Assembly (NCBI RefSeq): GCF_003031675.1
Contig: NZ_PYWX01000025.1
Coordinates: forward strand, 44,712 to 107,634
Source of the DNA: Pseudomonas palleroniana
GTDB taxonomy: Bacteria > Pseudomonadota > Gammaproteobacteria > Pseudomonadales > Pseudomonadaceae
DNA: 62,923 nt
Direction: 5' to 3'
A program made the position numbers and the translations under genes. The notes below the pieces were generated by a model. The model searched no databases and was not told where the DNA came from. It worked only from the letters and a program-made list of their open reading frames with translations. Below, in pieces: positions 34,264-43,976 of the stretch (positions are counted from its first letter, which is position 1; each line of letters begins with the position of its first letter).

Positions 34264-34293
34264 TTTACAAACAACCATGAACGTAAGTATATT
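34264..34293. promoter_or_regulatory. TtgR/EmhR-type operator
   Basis: The pseudo-palindrome with halves TTTACAAACAACCATGA and ACGTAAGTATATT is very similar to the operator bound by TtgR in P. putida. It lies about 90 bp before emhA and 150 bp from emhR, between the divergent genes. The comparison is from memory of the published site. Confidence 0.65.
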
Positions 34294-34382
34294 GCGTAGC
34301 AAGCTACTTATCTACTCACAGCTTGTTTTTTACCCTTCCACACTGCTTGTGCGCACTCTGCGCGCCTGACCCGAGGATCTTC

Positions 34383-35531
34383 ATGCAACTTAAGCCAGCT
34401 GTTACCGCTCTGGTCACTGCCGTCGCCCTGGCATCGCTGCTCAGCGGATGTAAAAAGGAAGAAGCGGCTCCGCCCGCTCAAACCCCTCAGGTCGGCGTGG
34501 TCACCATTCAACCGCAAGCCTTTACCCTGACCACTGAACTGCCGGGCCGCACCACGGCTTACCGCATTGCGGAAGTCCGCCCCCAGGTCAATGGCATCAT
34601 TCTCAAGCGCCTGTTCAAGGAAGGCGGCGACGTGAAGGAAGGGCAGCAGCTCTACCAGATCGACCCGTCGGTGTATGAGGCCACCCTGAAAAGCGCCCAA
34701 GCCAGCCTGACCCAGACCAAGTCCATCAGCGACCGCTACAAGCAGTTGGTCAATGAGCAGGCCGTCAGTCGCCAGGAATACGACACCGCCGTGGCCAACC
34801 GCATGACCGCCGAAGCCAACGTGCAAACCGCCCAGATCAACGTGCGCTACACCAAAGTGTTCGCGCCGATCTCCGGGCGTATCGGCCGTTCTTCGGTGAC
34901 CGAAGGCGCGCTGGTCAGCAATGGCCAGACCGATGCACTGGCGGTGATCCAGCAGTTGGACCCGATCTACGTCGACGTCACGCAGTCCTCGGCTGAAATG
35001 CTGAAACTGCGCCGCGACCTGGAAAGCGGCCAGCTGCAAAAAGCTGGCGACAACGCCGCCAAGGTCAAGCTGACCCTGGAAGACGGCACCGCCTACGGCC
35101 TGGACGGCAAGCTGGAGTTCTCGGAAGTGTCGGTCGACCAGACCACCGGTTCCGTGACCCTGCGCGCCGTGTTCCCCAACCCTGACCACACCCTGCTGCC
35201 GGGCATGTTCGTACACGCCCAACTGCAAGCCGGTGTGAACAGCGAGGCTATCCTGGCACCGCAGCAAGGCGTGACCCGTGACCTCAAGGGCATCCCGACG
35301 GCCCTGGTCGTGAATCAGGACAACAAGGTCGAACAGCGCGTCCTGGTGGCGAACCGCACTGCCGGCGCCTATTGGCTGGTGGAAGATGGCCTCAAGGCCG
35401 GTGACCGCGTGATCACCGAGGGCCTGCAGTTCATCAAGCCGGGCATCGAAGTCAAGGTCAAGGACGCTGATAACGCTAAACCCGCCGGTACGGCTGCAGC
35501 ACCTGCTGCCGCTGCTGGTAAAGGGGAGTAA
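34383..35531 (+). CDS. emhA: RND efflux periplasmic adaptor (EmhA/MexA/TtgA)
   Basis: A 382-residue membrane-fusion lipoprotein. The lipobox is LLSGC (cysteine at about residue 24). The biotinyl-lipoyl half (VRPQVNGIILKRLFKEGGDVKEGQQLYQIDP) is followed by a coiled-coil hairpin at about residues 103-170, then beta-barrel segments (VTEGALVSNGQTDALAVIQQLDPIYVDV) and a proline/alanine-rich tail. It bridges the RND pump and the outer-membrane channel. The start at 34383 gives the lipoprotein signal; a longer frame would cross the promoter region. Confidence 0.9.
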   Translation: MQLKPAVTALVTAVALASLLSGCKKEEAAPPAQTPQVGVVTIQPQAFTLTTELPGRTTAYRIAEVRPQVNGIILKRLFKEGGDVKEGQQLYQIDPSVYEATLKSAQASLTQTKSISDRYKQLVNEQAVSRQEYDTAVANRMTAEANVQTAQINVRYTKVFAPISGRIGRSSVTEGALVSNGQTDALAVIQQLDPIYVDVTQSSAEMLKLRRDLESGQLQKAGDNAAKVKLTLEDGTAYGLDGKLEFSEVSVDQTTGSVTLRAVFPNPDHTLLPGMFVHAQLQAGVNSEAILAPQQGVTRDLKGIPTALVVNQDNKVEQRVLVANRTAGAYWLVEDGLKAGDRVITEGLQFIKPGIEVKVKDADNAKPAGTAAAPAAAAGKGE

Positions 35532-35534
35532 TTC

Positions 35535-38500
35535 ATGTCGAAATTTTTTATCGACCGTCCCATTTTTGCCTGGGTAATCGCCCTGGTGATCATGCTGGTC
35601 GGGGCACTGTCGATCCTGAAGTTGCCCATCAACCAATACCCGGCCATCGCGCCAACCGCCATCGACATCCAGGTGACCTACCCAGGCGCGTCCGCACAAA
35701 CCGTGCAGGACACCGTGGTGCAGGTGATCGAGCAACAGCTCAACGGTATCGACAACCTGCGTTATGTCGCCTCGGACAGTAACTCCGACGGCAGCATGAC
35801 CATCACCGCGACGTTCAACCAGGGTACCAACCCGGACATCGCCCAGGTTCAGGTGCAGAACAAGCTGAACCTGGCGACCCCATTGCTGCCGCAAGAAGTG
35901 CAGCAGCAGGGTATCCGCGTGACCAAGTCGGTGAAGAACTTCCTGATGGTGATCGGTCTGGTGTCGGAAGACGGCAGCATGACCAAAGACGACCTGTCCA
36001 ACTACATCGTTTCCAACATCCAGGACCCGATTTCCCGGACCGCCGGTGTGGGTGACTTCCAGGTGTTCGGTTCGCAATACGCCATGCGGATCTGGCTCGA
36101 CCCGGCCAAGCTGAACAACTACCAGCTCACGCCGGTAGACGTCAGCAACGCCATCTCGGCCCAGAACGTCCAGGTCGCGACCGGCCAGTTGGGCGGCCTG
36201 CCTGCCCTGCCCGGCACCCAGCTGAACGCCACCATCATCGGCAAGACCCGTCTGCAAAGCGCCGAAGAGTTCGCCAAGATCCTGATGAAGGTGAACGCCG
36301 ACGGCTCGCAGGTTCGCCTGGGCGACGTGGCTCGTATCGAGCTGGGTGGCCAGAACTACAGCATCAGTGCACAGTTCAACGGCAAGCCGGCCTCGGGTAT
36401 GGCCATCAAGCTGGCAGCCGGTGCCAACGCCCTGGACACCGGCAAGGCGATCCGTGCCACCGTGGCCTCCCTGGAACCGTTCTTCCCGCCAGGCATGAAG
36501 GCGGTGGTGCCGTATGACACCACCCCGGTAGTGACCGAGTCGATCTCCGGGGTAGTCGACACCCTGGTCGAAGCGATCGTGCTGGTGTTCCTGGTGATGT
36601 TCCTGTTCCTGCAGAACTTCCGCGCCACCATCATCACCACCATGACGGTACCGGTGGTATTGCTGGGTACCTTCGGCATCCTCGCGGCAGCCGGCTTCAC
36701 CATCAACACCCTGACCATGTTCGGCATGATCCTGGCCATCGGCTTGCTGGTGGACGATGCCATCGTCGTGGTGGAAAACGTCGAGCGGGTCATGGCCGAG
36801 GAACACCTCTCGCCCAAGGAGGCGACGGTCAAGTCCATGGGCCAGATCCAGGGTGCCCTCGTAGGTATTGCCCTGGTATTGTCGGCGGTACTCTTGCCGA
36901 TGGCCTTCTTCGGTGGTTCCACTGGTGTGATCTACCGGCAGTTCTCCATCACCATTGTTTCGGCGATGGCGTTGTCGGTACTGGTTGCCCTGATCTTTAC
37001 CCCGGCCTTGTGCGCCACCATGCTCAAGCCGATCGACCCGGAAAAACACGGCCAACCCAAGCGCGGCTTCTTCGGCTGGTTCAACCGCACCTTTGATCGC
37101 GGCGTTCAGAAGTACGAGCGCGGCGTGGGCGGCATGATCAAGCACAAGATTCCAGCGTTCGTGATATATGCGCTGATCCTGGCCGGCATGATCTGGATGT
37201 TCACCCGTATTCCAAGCGCGTTCCTGCCTGAGGAAGACCAGGGTGTGATCTTTGCCCAGGTGCAGACGCCGGTCGGTTCGTCGGCTGAACGTACGCAAAA
37301 AGTCATCGACGACATGCGTAGCTTCCTGCTGAACGACAAGGAAGGCGAACCGGGCGAAGGCAAGGCCGTGAAGTCGGTGTTTACCGTGAACGGCTTCAAC
37401 TTCGCCGGCCGTGGCCAGAGCTCGGGCCTTGCGTTCGTGATGCTCAAGCCATGGGGCGAGCGAGATGCTTCGCAATCGGTGTTCGAGGTCGCGAAACGGG
37501 CCCAGGGTTACTTCTTCGGGGCCTTCAAGGACGCCATGGTCTTCGCCATCGTGCCGCCTTCGGTTCTTGAACTGGGTAACGCCACCGGTTTCGACGTGTT
37601 CCTGCAAGACCAGGGCGGCGTCGGCCACCAGAAGTTGATGGATGCGCGTAACCAGTTCCTCGGTGCTGCGGCGCAAAGCAAGATCCTGGCGGGCGTGCGC
37701 CCCAACGGCGTGAACGACGAGCCGCAGTACGAGCTGACCGTTGACGACGAGAAGGCCAGTGCCCAGGGCATAGACCTGTCGGACATCCAGAAGACCCTGG
37801 CGATTGCCCTGGGTGGCAGCTACGTCAACGACTTTATCGACCGTGGTCGTGTGAAGAAGGTGTACGTGCAGGGTGACGCGGCCAGCCGTATGTCGCCGGA
37901 AGACCTGGACAAATGGTACGTACGCAGCACCTCCGGGAAGATGGTGCCCCTGTCGGCCATCTCGTCGGGCAAGTGGATCTACGGCTCGCCCAAGCTCTCG
38001 CGTTACAACGGTGTAGCGGCGATGGAAATCCTCGGTACTCCGGCACCTGGTTACAGTACCGGTGACGCGATGGCGGAAGTCGAGCGCATTGCCAAGAGTC
38101 TGCCGGCCGGTGTCGGCTACTCGTGGACCGGCCTGTCGTATGAAGAACGCCTCTCCGGCTCCCAGGCGCCTGCGCTGTACGCCCTGTCGCTGCTGGTGGT
38201 GTTCCTGTGCCTCGCGGCCCTGTACGAAAGTTGGTCGATCCCGATTGCGGTGATTCTGGTGGTGCCACTGGGTGTGATCGGTGCCTTGATCGCCACCAGC
38301 CTGCGCGGCCTGTCCAACGACGTGTTCTTCCAGGTGGGCCTGCTGGTAACCGTCGGCCTGGCGGCGAAAAACGCCATCCTGATCGTGGAGTTCGCCAAAG
38401 AGCTCCACGAACAGGGCAAGGGCATCGTCGAGGCCGCCATCGAAGCGTCCCGCATGCGTCTGCGCCCGATCATCATGACGTCCATGGCGTTCATGCTCGG

Positions 38501-38696
38501 CGTACTGCCGCTGGCGATTTCCACCGGCGCAGGTTCAGGCAGCCAGCATGCAATCGGTACCGGCGTGATCGGCGGTATGATCACGGCAACTGTCCTGGCG
38601 ATCTTCTGGGTGCCACTGTTCTACGCAACCGTGTCCTCCGCCGGCGAACGCAAGAAGCCGGTGACTACTCAACCCCCTAAAGAGGCTGGCCAATGA
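35535..38696 (+). CDS. emhB: RND multidrug/solvent efflux pump (EmhB/MexB/TtgB)
   Basis: A 1053-residue HAE1-type resistance-nodulation-division pump starting [31 protein letters not shown]. There are twelve TM segments, two large periplasmic loops, and the conserved TM4 aspartates in [25 protein letters not shown]. Length and motifs are full, with no frameshift. It exports hydrophobic aromatics, solvents and antibiotics with EmhA and EmhC. It starts 3 bp after the adaptor gene and overlaps the emhC start by 4 bp. Confidence 0.95.
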   Translation: MSKFFIDRPIFAWVIALVIMLVGALSILKLPINQYPAIAPTAIDIQVTYPGASAQTVQDTVVQVIEQQLNGIDNLRYVASDSNSDGSMTITATFNQGTNPDIAQVQVQNKLNLATPLLPQEVQQQGIRVTKSVKNFLMVIGLVSEDGSMTKDDLSNYIVSNIQDPISRTAGVGDFQVFGSQYAMRIWLDPAKLNNYQLTPVDVSNAISAQNVQVATGQLGGLPALPGTQLNATIIGKTRLQSAEEFAKILMKVNADGSQVRLGDVARIELGGQNYSISAQFNGKPASGMAIKLAAGANALDTGKAIRATVASLEPFFPPGMKAVVPYDTTPVVTESISGVVDTLVEAIVLVFLVMFLFLQNFRATIITTMTVPVVLLGTFGILAAAGFTINTLTMFGMILAIGLLVDDAIVVVENVERVMAEEHLSPKEATVKSMGQIQGALVGIALVLSAVLLPMAFFGGSTGVIYRQFSITIVSAMALSVLVALIFTPALCATMLKPIDPEKHGQPKRGFFGWFNRTFDRGVQKYERGVGGMIKHKIPAFVIYALILAGMIWMFTRIPSAFLPEEDQGVIFAQVQTPVGSSAERTQKVIDDMRSFLLNDKEGEPGEGKAVKSVFTVNGFNFAGRGQSSGLAFVMLKPWGERDASQSVFEVAKRAQGYFFGAFKDAMVFAIVPPSVLELGNATGFDVFLQDQGGVGHQKLMDARNQFLGAAAQSKILAGVRPNGVNDEPQYELTVDDEKASAQGIDLSDIQKTLAIALGGSYVNDFIDRGRVKKVYVQGDAASRMSPEDLDKWYVRSTSGKMVPLSAISSGKWIYGSPKLSRYNGVAAMEILGTPAPGYSTGDAMAEVERIAKSLPAGVGYSWTGLSYEERLSGSQAPALYALSLLVVFLCLAALYESWSIPIAVILVVPLGVIGALIATSLRGLSNDVFFQVGLLVTVGLAAKNAILIVEFAKELHEQGKGIVEAAIEASRMRLRPIIMTSMAFMLGVLPLAISTGAGSGSQHAIGTGVIGGMITATVLAIFWVPLFYATVSSAGERKKPVTTQPPKEAGQ

Positions 38697-40150
38697 GCAA
38701 GTCGCTAATTTCCCTGGCCGTCACCGCATTCGTGCTCAGTGGCTGCTCCTTGATACCTGACTACCAGCGCCCCGAGGCGCCGGTAGCTGCCCAGTTCCCG
38801 CAGGGGCCGGCGTATTCGTCGGCCCAGGCGCCGGGCCAGGCCGCTGCAGAGCAAGGCTGGAAGCAGTTTTTCCATGACCCGGCCCTGCAACAGCTGATCC
38901 AGACCGCGCTGGTGAACAACCGTGACCTGCGCGTCGCGGCGCTGAACATCGACGCGTATGCGGCGCAGTACCAGATCCAGCGTGCCGACCTGTTCCCGGC
39001 CGTTTCGGCCACGGGCAGCGGCACCCGCTCGCGCACTCCGGCCCGCCTGTCGCAGACCGGCGAAGCGAGCATCAACAGCCAATACTCGGCCGGCCTCGGG
39101 ATCAGCGCGTATGAGCTGGACCTGTTCGGTCGCGTACGCAGCCTGAGCGAAGAAGCCCTGCAAAAGTACTTCGCCACTGAAGAAGCACGGCGCAGTACCC
39201 AGATCAGCCTGGTGGCCAGCGTGGCCAACGCCTACCTGACCTGGCAGGCCGACAAGGAACTGCTCAAGCTGACCCAGGACACCTTGGGCGCCTTCGAGGA
39301 GAGCTACCGGTTGACCTCGCGCAGCAACGAAGTCGGCGTGGCCTCGGCCCTCGACCTCAGCCAGTCGCGTACCTCGGTGGAAAATGCGCGCGTGCAGCTT
39401 GCCCGCTATACGCGCCAGGTGGCCCAGGACGAAAACAGCCTGACCTTGCTGCTGGGTACCGGCCTGCCGGCCAATCTGGCCAGCAAGCCGCTGTCGGATG
39501 ACCTGCTCAGCGAAGTGCCGGCCGGCTTGCCGTCGGACCTGTTGCAGCGGCGTCCCGACATCGTGCAGGCCGAGTACAACCTCAAGGCCGCCAACGCCAA
39601 TATCGGCGCAGCCCGGGCAGCGTTCTTCCCGAGCATCAGCCTGACCGCCAGCGCCGGCACCGCCAGCCCTAACCTGGGCGGCCTGTTCAAAGGCGGCTCG
39701 GGCACCTGGTCGTTTGCCCCGCAGATCAACATCCCGATCTTCAACGCCGGTAGCCTGCGCGCAAGCCTGGACTACTCGAAGATCCAGAAAGAGATCAACG
39801 TGGCCAACTACGAGAAAGCCATCCAGACCGGCTTCCAGGAAGTCTCCGACGGCCTCGCCGCACGTGCGACCTACAAGCAGCAACTGGACGCCCAACGTGG
39901 TTTCGTCGCGGCCAACCAGGATTACTACCGCCTGGCCGAGCGTCGCTACCGCATTGGTGTCGACAGCAACCTGACGTTCCTCGACGCACAGCGCCAACTG
40001 TTCAGTGCCCAGCAATCGCTGATCACCGACCGCCTGGCGCAGCTGACCAGCGAGGTCAACCTGTACAAGGCCCTTGGCGGTGGCTGGAACGAACAGACGG
40101 CGAAGAACGAGCCGTTGAAAGAAGAAGCGCCGAAGATGAAGCTGTTCTGA
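38693..40150 (+). CDS. emhC: Outer-membrane efflux channel (EmhC/OprM/TtgC)
   Basis: A 485-residue TolC-like lipoprotein of the NodT/OprM type. The lipobox is FVLSGC (cysteine at about residue 18), followed by [10 protein letters not shown], two OEP repeats with [19 protein letters not shown] segments, [19 protein letters not shown] and [30 protein letters not shown]. It forms the outer-membrane conduit of the pump. Its ATG overlaps the emhB stop (ATGA). A terminator hairpin follows. Confidence 0.95.
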   Translation: MSKSLISLAVTAFVLSGCSLIPDYQRPEAPVAAQFPQGPAYSSAQAPGQAAAEQGWKQFFHDPALQQLIQTALVNNRDLRVAALNIDAYAAQYQIQRADLFPAVSATGSGTRSRTPARLSQTGEASINSQYSAGLGISAYELDLFGRVRSLSEEALQKYFATEEARRSTQISLVASVANAYLTWQADKELLKLTQDTLGAFEESYRLTSRSNEVGVASALDLSQSRTSVENARVQLARYTRQVAQDENSLTLLLGTGLPANLASKPLSDDLLSEVPAGLPSDLLQRRPDIVQAEYNLKAANANIGAARAAFFPSISLTASAGTASPNLGGLFKGGSGTWSFAPQINIPIFNAGSLRASLDYSKIQKEINVANYEKAIQTGFQEVSDGLAARATYKQQLDAQRGFVAANQDYYRLAERRYRIGVDSNLTFLDAQRQLFSAQQSLITDRLAQLTSEVNLYKALGGGWNEQTAKNEPLKEEAPKMKLF

Positions 40151-40172
40151 TCTGATCTGCGCGACGTAAACG

Positions 40173-40202
40173 AAGCCCACCTTTTGGTGGGCTTTTTATT
40201 TT
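40173..40202 (+). terminator. Rho-independent terminator of emhABC
   Basis: The AAGCCCACC / GGTGGGCTT stem with a TTTT loop leads into TTTTTATTTT, 23 bp after the emhC stop. Confidence 0.9.
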
Positions 40203-40328
40203 GCATGCCTTCAACAGCTTTCGTTCGATCATCGCACACAACCCGCTCTCCCCCACTTTCAACGCTCCCATAGCGCCAAGCACCATGGCCGCCACCTGCA
40301 CAACCCCAATAACAACAGGTCCAACGCC

Positions 40329-41579
40329 ATGAGCACTTTCCACCCGCGCCAGCTGTTGCTGGCCACCGCTGTCGCCAGCCTTGCCCTCCCCGTGGTCGCC
40401 GAAGAACACGGCTTTCTCGAAGACGCCAGCGCCAACCTCAACCTGCGCAATTTCTTCTTCAACCGCAATTACACCAACCCGACCAAAAGCCAGGGCGGCG
40501 CGCAGGAGTGGACGCAGAGTTTCATCCTCGACGCCAAGTCCGGCTTTACCCAGGGCACCGTGGGTTTCGGCCTGGACGTGCTGGGCTTGTACTCACAAAA
40601 GCTCGACGGTGGACGCGGCACCGGCGGCACCCAACTGTTGCCGCTGGATCACGATGGCCGCCCGGCCGATAACTTCGGACGCCTCGGCGTGGCGTTCAAG
40701 ACGCGCATTTCGAAGACCGAAGTGAAGGTCGGCGAATGGATGCCGGTACTGCCGATCCTGCGGGCCGACGACGGCCGCTCGCTGCCGCAGACCCTGCGCG
40801 GCGGGCAGATCACTTCCAAAGAGATCGACGGACTGACGCTGTATGGCGGCCAGTTCCGCGCCAACAGCCCGCGTGACGACAGCAGCATGGGCGACATGTC
40901 CATGACCGGCAAAGCGGCGTTCACCTCCGACCGTTTCAACTTCCAAGGCGCGGAATACGCGTTCAATGACAAACGCACCCAGGTCGGCCTGTGGAACGCC
41001 CAGCTCAAGGACATCTACCGCCAGCAATTCGTCAACCTGATCCACAGCCAAGCCGTGGGCGACTGGACCCTGGGCGCCAACCTTGGCTTTTTCTATGGCA
41101 AAGACGATGGCAGCGCCCGCGCCGGCAGCCTGGACAACAAGACCTGGTCCGGCCTGTTTTCCGCGCGCTACGGCGGCAACACTTTCTACGTCGGCCTGCA
41201 AAAACTCACCGGCGACAGTGCCTGGATGCGCGTCAACGGCACCAGCGGCGGCACCCTGGCCAACGACAGCTACAATTCCAGCTACGACAACGCCCAGGAG
41301 AAATCCTGGCAAGTGCGCCACGACTACAATTTCGCCGCCCTCGGCATCCCGGGCCTGACCTTGATGAACCGCTACATCAGCGGCAGCAACGTGCACACCG
41401 GCACGATCACCGACGGCAAGGAGTGGGGGCGTGAAAGCGAAGTGGGCTACACCGTGCAGAGTGGAAGCCTGAAAAACCTCAACGTGCGCTGGCGCAATTC
41501 CACGATGCGCAGGGACTACAGCAACAACGAGTTCGATGAAAACCGGTTGATCGTCAGTTACCCGATCAGCCTGCTGTAA
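40329..41579 (+). CDS. OprD-family outer-membrane porin
   Basis: A 416-residue porin of the Pseudomonas OprD/OccD-OccK family. The signal peptide ends near LALPVVAEE. The mature N-terminus DASANLNLRNFFFNRNYT is followed by the family hallmark SGFTQGTVGFGLDVLGLYSQKLDGG, and the protein ends in FDENRLIVSYPISLL. These porins take up amino acids or carboxylic and aromatic acids. It lies next to, though divergent in direction from, the pca cluster, so an aromatic acid is a reasonable guess. The exact subclass was not identified. Confidence 0.85.
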   Translation: MSTFHPRQLLLATAVASLALPVVAEEHGFLEDASANLNLRNFFFNRNYTNPTKSQGGAQEWTQSFILDAKSGFTQGTVGFGLDVLGLYSQKLDGGRGTGGTQLLPLDHDGRPADNFGRLGVAFKTRISKTEVKVGEWMPVLPILRADDGRSLPQTLRGGQITSKEIDGLTLYGGQFRANSPRDDSSMGDMSMTGKAAFTSDRFNFQGAEYAFNDKRTQVGLWNAQLKDIYRQQFVNLIHSQAVGDWTLGANLGFFYGKDDGSARAGSLDNKTWSGLFSARYGGNTFYVGLQKLTGDSAWMRVNGTSGGTLANDSYNSSYDNAQEKSWQVRHDYNFAALGIPGLTLMNRYISGSNVHTGTITDGKEWGRESEVGYTVQSGSLKNLNVRWRNSTMRRDYSNNEFDENRLIVSYPISLL

Positions 41580-41611
41580 ACCGGCGTCACACTTACTGTA
41601 TGGTGCGCGCC

Positions 41612-41645
41612 TGCCGCTGCTGAACCACCCAGCAGCGGCCTTTAT
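41612..41645 (+). terminator. Terminator after the OprD-family gene
   Basis: The GCCGCTGCT / AGCAGCGGC stem is followed by CTTTATT. It ends the porin transcript, just ahead of the deacetylase start at 41663. Confidence 0.75.
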
Positions 41646-41662
41646 TCGAGCCCGCGTCCACC

Positions 41663-42562
41663 ATGAAAGCCTTCGCCTTAGCGACTGCCCTGCTAGCCCT
41701 GGCCTTGAGCCTCAACGGCTGCATCAGCGCACCTATTGCCCTGACGCCGCAGACCGCGCAGCGTTTGCAGGCCCAGGCGCCGATCCGATTTCTGCTGACC
41801 TTCGATGACGGCCCCAGCGCCTCGGGCTATAACAACCCGAGCCGTTCGGTAATCGCGGACCTGGCGAAAAACCCGGTGTTGCCGGGCATCAAGGCGGTGT
41901 TCTTCCTGCAGACCGAAGCCTCGCGCTCGGGGGGCAACCCGCGTGGTCACAAGACCATGGAGCGTGAGTATACGGCCGGGCATATCCTGGCATTCCACAC
42001 GGCTACCGCGTTTCATACCAACCATCGCTGGCTCAATGATGCCGAATTGGAAAGCACCCTCACCCAGGGTTCGGCAGATATCGCCGCCATCACGGGAACC
42101 CCGCCCCGGCTGGTACGCCCGCCCTTCTGGAACTACGACAAACGCACCTTCGCGGCCTACCAGCGCCACCACCTGCAGGTGTTGCTGACCGACTTGAGTG
42201 CCAACGACGGCAAGATCTGGGGATTCAATGGCAGCCCGCGTCGCCGCGCCAACCTGTACCGGCAACTGTCAGTGGTGCGCGAACGTATTGCCTTGGGCGA
42301 ACTGCCCACGGTGGACGGGGTGATCCCCGTAGTGGTGACCTTCCACGACATCAACCGCTACACCGCACGGCATATGCAGGAGTATCTGCAGATCCTGCTG
42401 GACAGTGCCAGGATCAACGGCATGAAAACCGCCGCCGAACCCTTCTACACCGACCATGCCACCCTGGAGCGCGCCGCGCTGGCACGCACGGTCAAGGATG
42501 TGAATGAGCCGGTGCATCTGCCTGGGGTATGGAATTGGGTGTGGGATGCCGACTCCCACTGA
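41663..42562 (+). CDS. Polysaccharide deacetylase-family lipoprotein
   Basis: A 299-residue NodB-homology protein with a lipobox LSLNGC (cysteine at about residue 20). NodB motif 1 is FLLTFDDGPSASG (about residues 50-62), motif 2 is the HTATAFH metal-site segment, motif 3 is RPPFWNYDKR, and a conserved HD pair (VVTFHDINRY) closes the active site. It should remove acetyl groups from a cell-envelope or extracellular polysaccharide. The substrate is not known. Its stop codon abuts the stop of the convergent pcaC directly, with no bases between. Confidence 0.8.
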   Translation: MKAFALATALLALALSLNGCISAPIALTPQTAQRLQAQAPIRFLLTFDDGPSASGYNNPSRSVIADLAKNPVLPGIKAVFFLQTEASRSGGNPRGHKTMEREYTAGHILAFHTATAFHTNHRWLNDAELESTLTQGSADIAAITGTPPRLVRPPFWNYDKRTFAAYQRHHLQVLLTDLSANDGKIWGFNGSPRRRANLYRQLSVVRERIALGELPTVDGVIPVVVTFHDINRYTARHMQEYLQILLDSARINGMKTAAEPFYTDHATLERAALARTVKDVNEPVHLPGVWNWVWDADSH

Positions 42563-42955
42563 TCACTGCCGAGACTCAACCCCCAGCTCATCCCACACCG
42601 ACTCCGCCAGGTGGAACGTCGCATTCGCCGCCGGAATGCCGCAGTAGATCGCGCTCTGCATCAATACTTCCTTGATCTCGGCACGGGTCACGCCGTTGCT
42701 GGCGGCGGCGCGCAGGTGCAGTTTCAGCTCTTCGCTGCGGTTCATGCCGATCAACATGGCGATGGTGATCAGGCTGCGGGTGTGCCGTGGCAACCCGGGC
42801 CGGGTCCAGATATCGCCCCAGGCATGACGGGTGATCATCTCCTGGAACTCGCTGTTGAACTCGGTCAGGGCATTGAGGCTGCGATCGACGTGGGCATCGC
42901 CCAGTACCTCGCGGCGTACCTGCAGGCCATCGGCGTAACGTTGTTTCTCGTCCAC
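42563..42955 (-). CDS. pcaC: 4-carboxymuconolactone decarboxylase PcaC
   Basis: A 130-residue CMD-family protein with SLNALTEFNSEFQEMITRHAWGDIWTRPGLPRHTRSL and the AASNGVTRAEIKEVLMQSAIYCG segment. It decarboxylates gamma-carboxymuconolactone to 3-oxoadipate enol-lactone, between PcaB and PcaD. It starts with GTG; GAGGAA lies just upstream, right after the large palindromic repeat that fills the spacer from pcaD. It is the last gene of the pca cluster. Confidence 0.9.
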   Translation of the reverse strand: MDEKQRYADGLQVRREVLGDAHVDRSLNALTEFNSEFQEMITRHAWGDIWTRPGLPRHTRSLITIAMLIGMNRSEELKLHLRAAASNGVTRAEIKEVLMQSAIYCGIPAANATFHLAESVWDELGVESRQ

Positions 42956-42970
42956 AAAAAATTCCTCACT

Positions 42971-43174
42971 TGTAGTGAGCGGGCTTGCCCTAATGCCAGT
43001 CAGTTAAGGTTTAACGCTGTCACTGTGGGAGGGGGCTTGCTCCCGATAGCGGTGGGTCAGTCGATAAACTGCTGACTGGCATACCCTCATCGGGAGCAAG
43101 CCCCCTCCCACAAGTTATTCATCGTCCGTTCTATCGCTTAACTGACTGGCATTAGGACAAGCCCGCTCACTACA
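42971..43174. repeat. Nested palindrome: outer repeat with a REPIN inside
   Basis: The outer arms (left 42971-43007, right 43138-43174) are 37-nt inverted copies starting TGTAGTGAGCGGGCTTG and running through TAATGCCAGTCAGTTAA; they match at 36 of 37 positions. Inside sits a complete REPIN (43024-43112). The right arm ends exactly at the base before the pcaD stop codon, and the left arm ends just before the pcaC ribosome binding site, so the element fills the whole spacer. Confidence 0.85.
43024..43112. repeat. REPIN inside the outer palindrome
   Basis: The inverted REP pair TGTGGGAGGGGGCTTGCTCC / GGAGCAAGCCCCCTCCCACA flanks a loop of about 30 nt. It is bracketed by the longer outer repeat described separately. 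Confidence 0.85.
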
Positions 43175-43966
43175 TTAATGGGCCAGTAGAAAGTCCAGGA
43201 CGCGGTCGCTGAACGCCGTGCCCGCTTGAACGTTGGACAGGTGCGCCGCGTAGAACTCGGCGTACTCGGCGCCCTTCACATGGTTCTGAATAAAGTGCCC
43301 GCCGGCCGGTGGCGTCACGGCATCTTCAGTGCCGGCAATCACCAGGGTCGGGACATTGATCGAAGCCAGTTGCTCACGAAAATCGGCATCGCGCACCGCC
43401 GCGCAGTTCGCCGCATAACCCTCGGGCGAAGTCGCCGCGAGCATATCGGTGATCAGCTTGGCCTGATGCGGGTTGGCCGCGGCGAAATCCGCCGTGAACC
43501 AGCGCGCAATGGACGCATCGCGCAAGGCCACCATCGCCGCCGCGCCGTCGCGCAGAACCATTTCTATGCGTGGGTTCCAGACCTCGGGCGTGCCGATCTT
43601 GGCGGCGGTGTTGCACACCACCAGGCGGCGCAGGCGTTGACCGGCGTGAATGCCCAGCCATTGGCCAATCAACCCGCCCATGGACAGGCCACAGAAATGC
43701 GCACGCTGGATATCCAGCGCATCAAGCAACGCGATCACATCATGGCCGAGCTGCTCGATGCTGTACGGCCCCGGCGTCACCAGGGATTGGCCGTGGCCGC
43801 GGGTGTCGAAACGCAACACGCGAAAATGCCGGGCAAAGGCCGGGATCTGCAGGTCCCACATATGCAGGTCGGTGCCCAGGGAGTTGGACAGCACCAGCAC
43901 CGGCGCGTCGGCCGGTCCGTCCAGTTGGTAATGCAGTTCGCCCTCGGCGAGTTGTACAAAAGCCAC
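43175..43966 (-). CDS. pcaD: 3-oxoadipate enol-lactonase PcaD
   Basis: A 263-residue alpha/beta hydrolase with the nucleophile elbow GLSMGGLIG (S95), the oxyanion-side motif LSNSLGTDLHMW and the RFDTRGHGQS loop. It hydrolyses 3-oxoadipate enol-lactone to 3-oxoadipate. It starts 10 bp after pcaB and its stop abuts the large repeat before pcaC. Confidence 0.9.
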   Translation of the reverse strand: MAFVQLAEGELHYQLDGPADAPVLVLSNSLGTDLHMWDLQIPAFARHFRVLRFDTRGHGQSLVTPGPYSIEQLGHDVIALLDALDIQRAHFCGLSMGGLIGQWLGIHAGQRLRRLVVCNTAAKIGTPEVWNPRIEMVLRDGAAAMVALRDASIARWFTADFAAANPHQAKLITDMLAATSPEGYAANCAAVRDADFREQLASINVPTLVIAGTEDAVTPPAGGHFIQNHVKGAEYAEFYAAHLSNVQAGTAFSDRVLDFLLAH

Positions 43967-43976
43967 AGCGTTCTCC

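Noticed and set aside
34308..38408. A 1366-codon minus-strand open frame opposite emhAB, and similar giant frames at 13665-16106 (minus), 44391-46790 (plus), 20791-22122 (minus) and 60441-62702 (minus)
   Set aside because: These mirror real genes in high-GC DNA, are rich in H/R/G/Q with no domain pattern, and oppose long well-recognised proteins.
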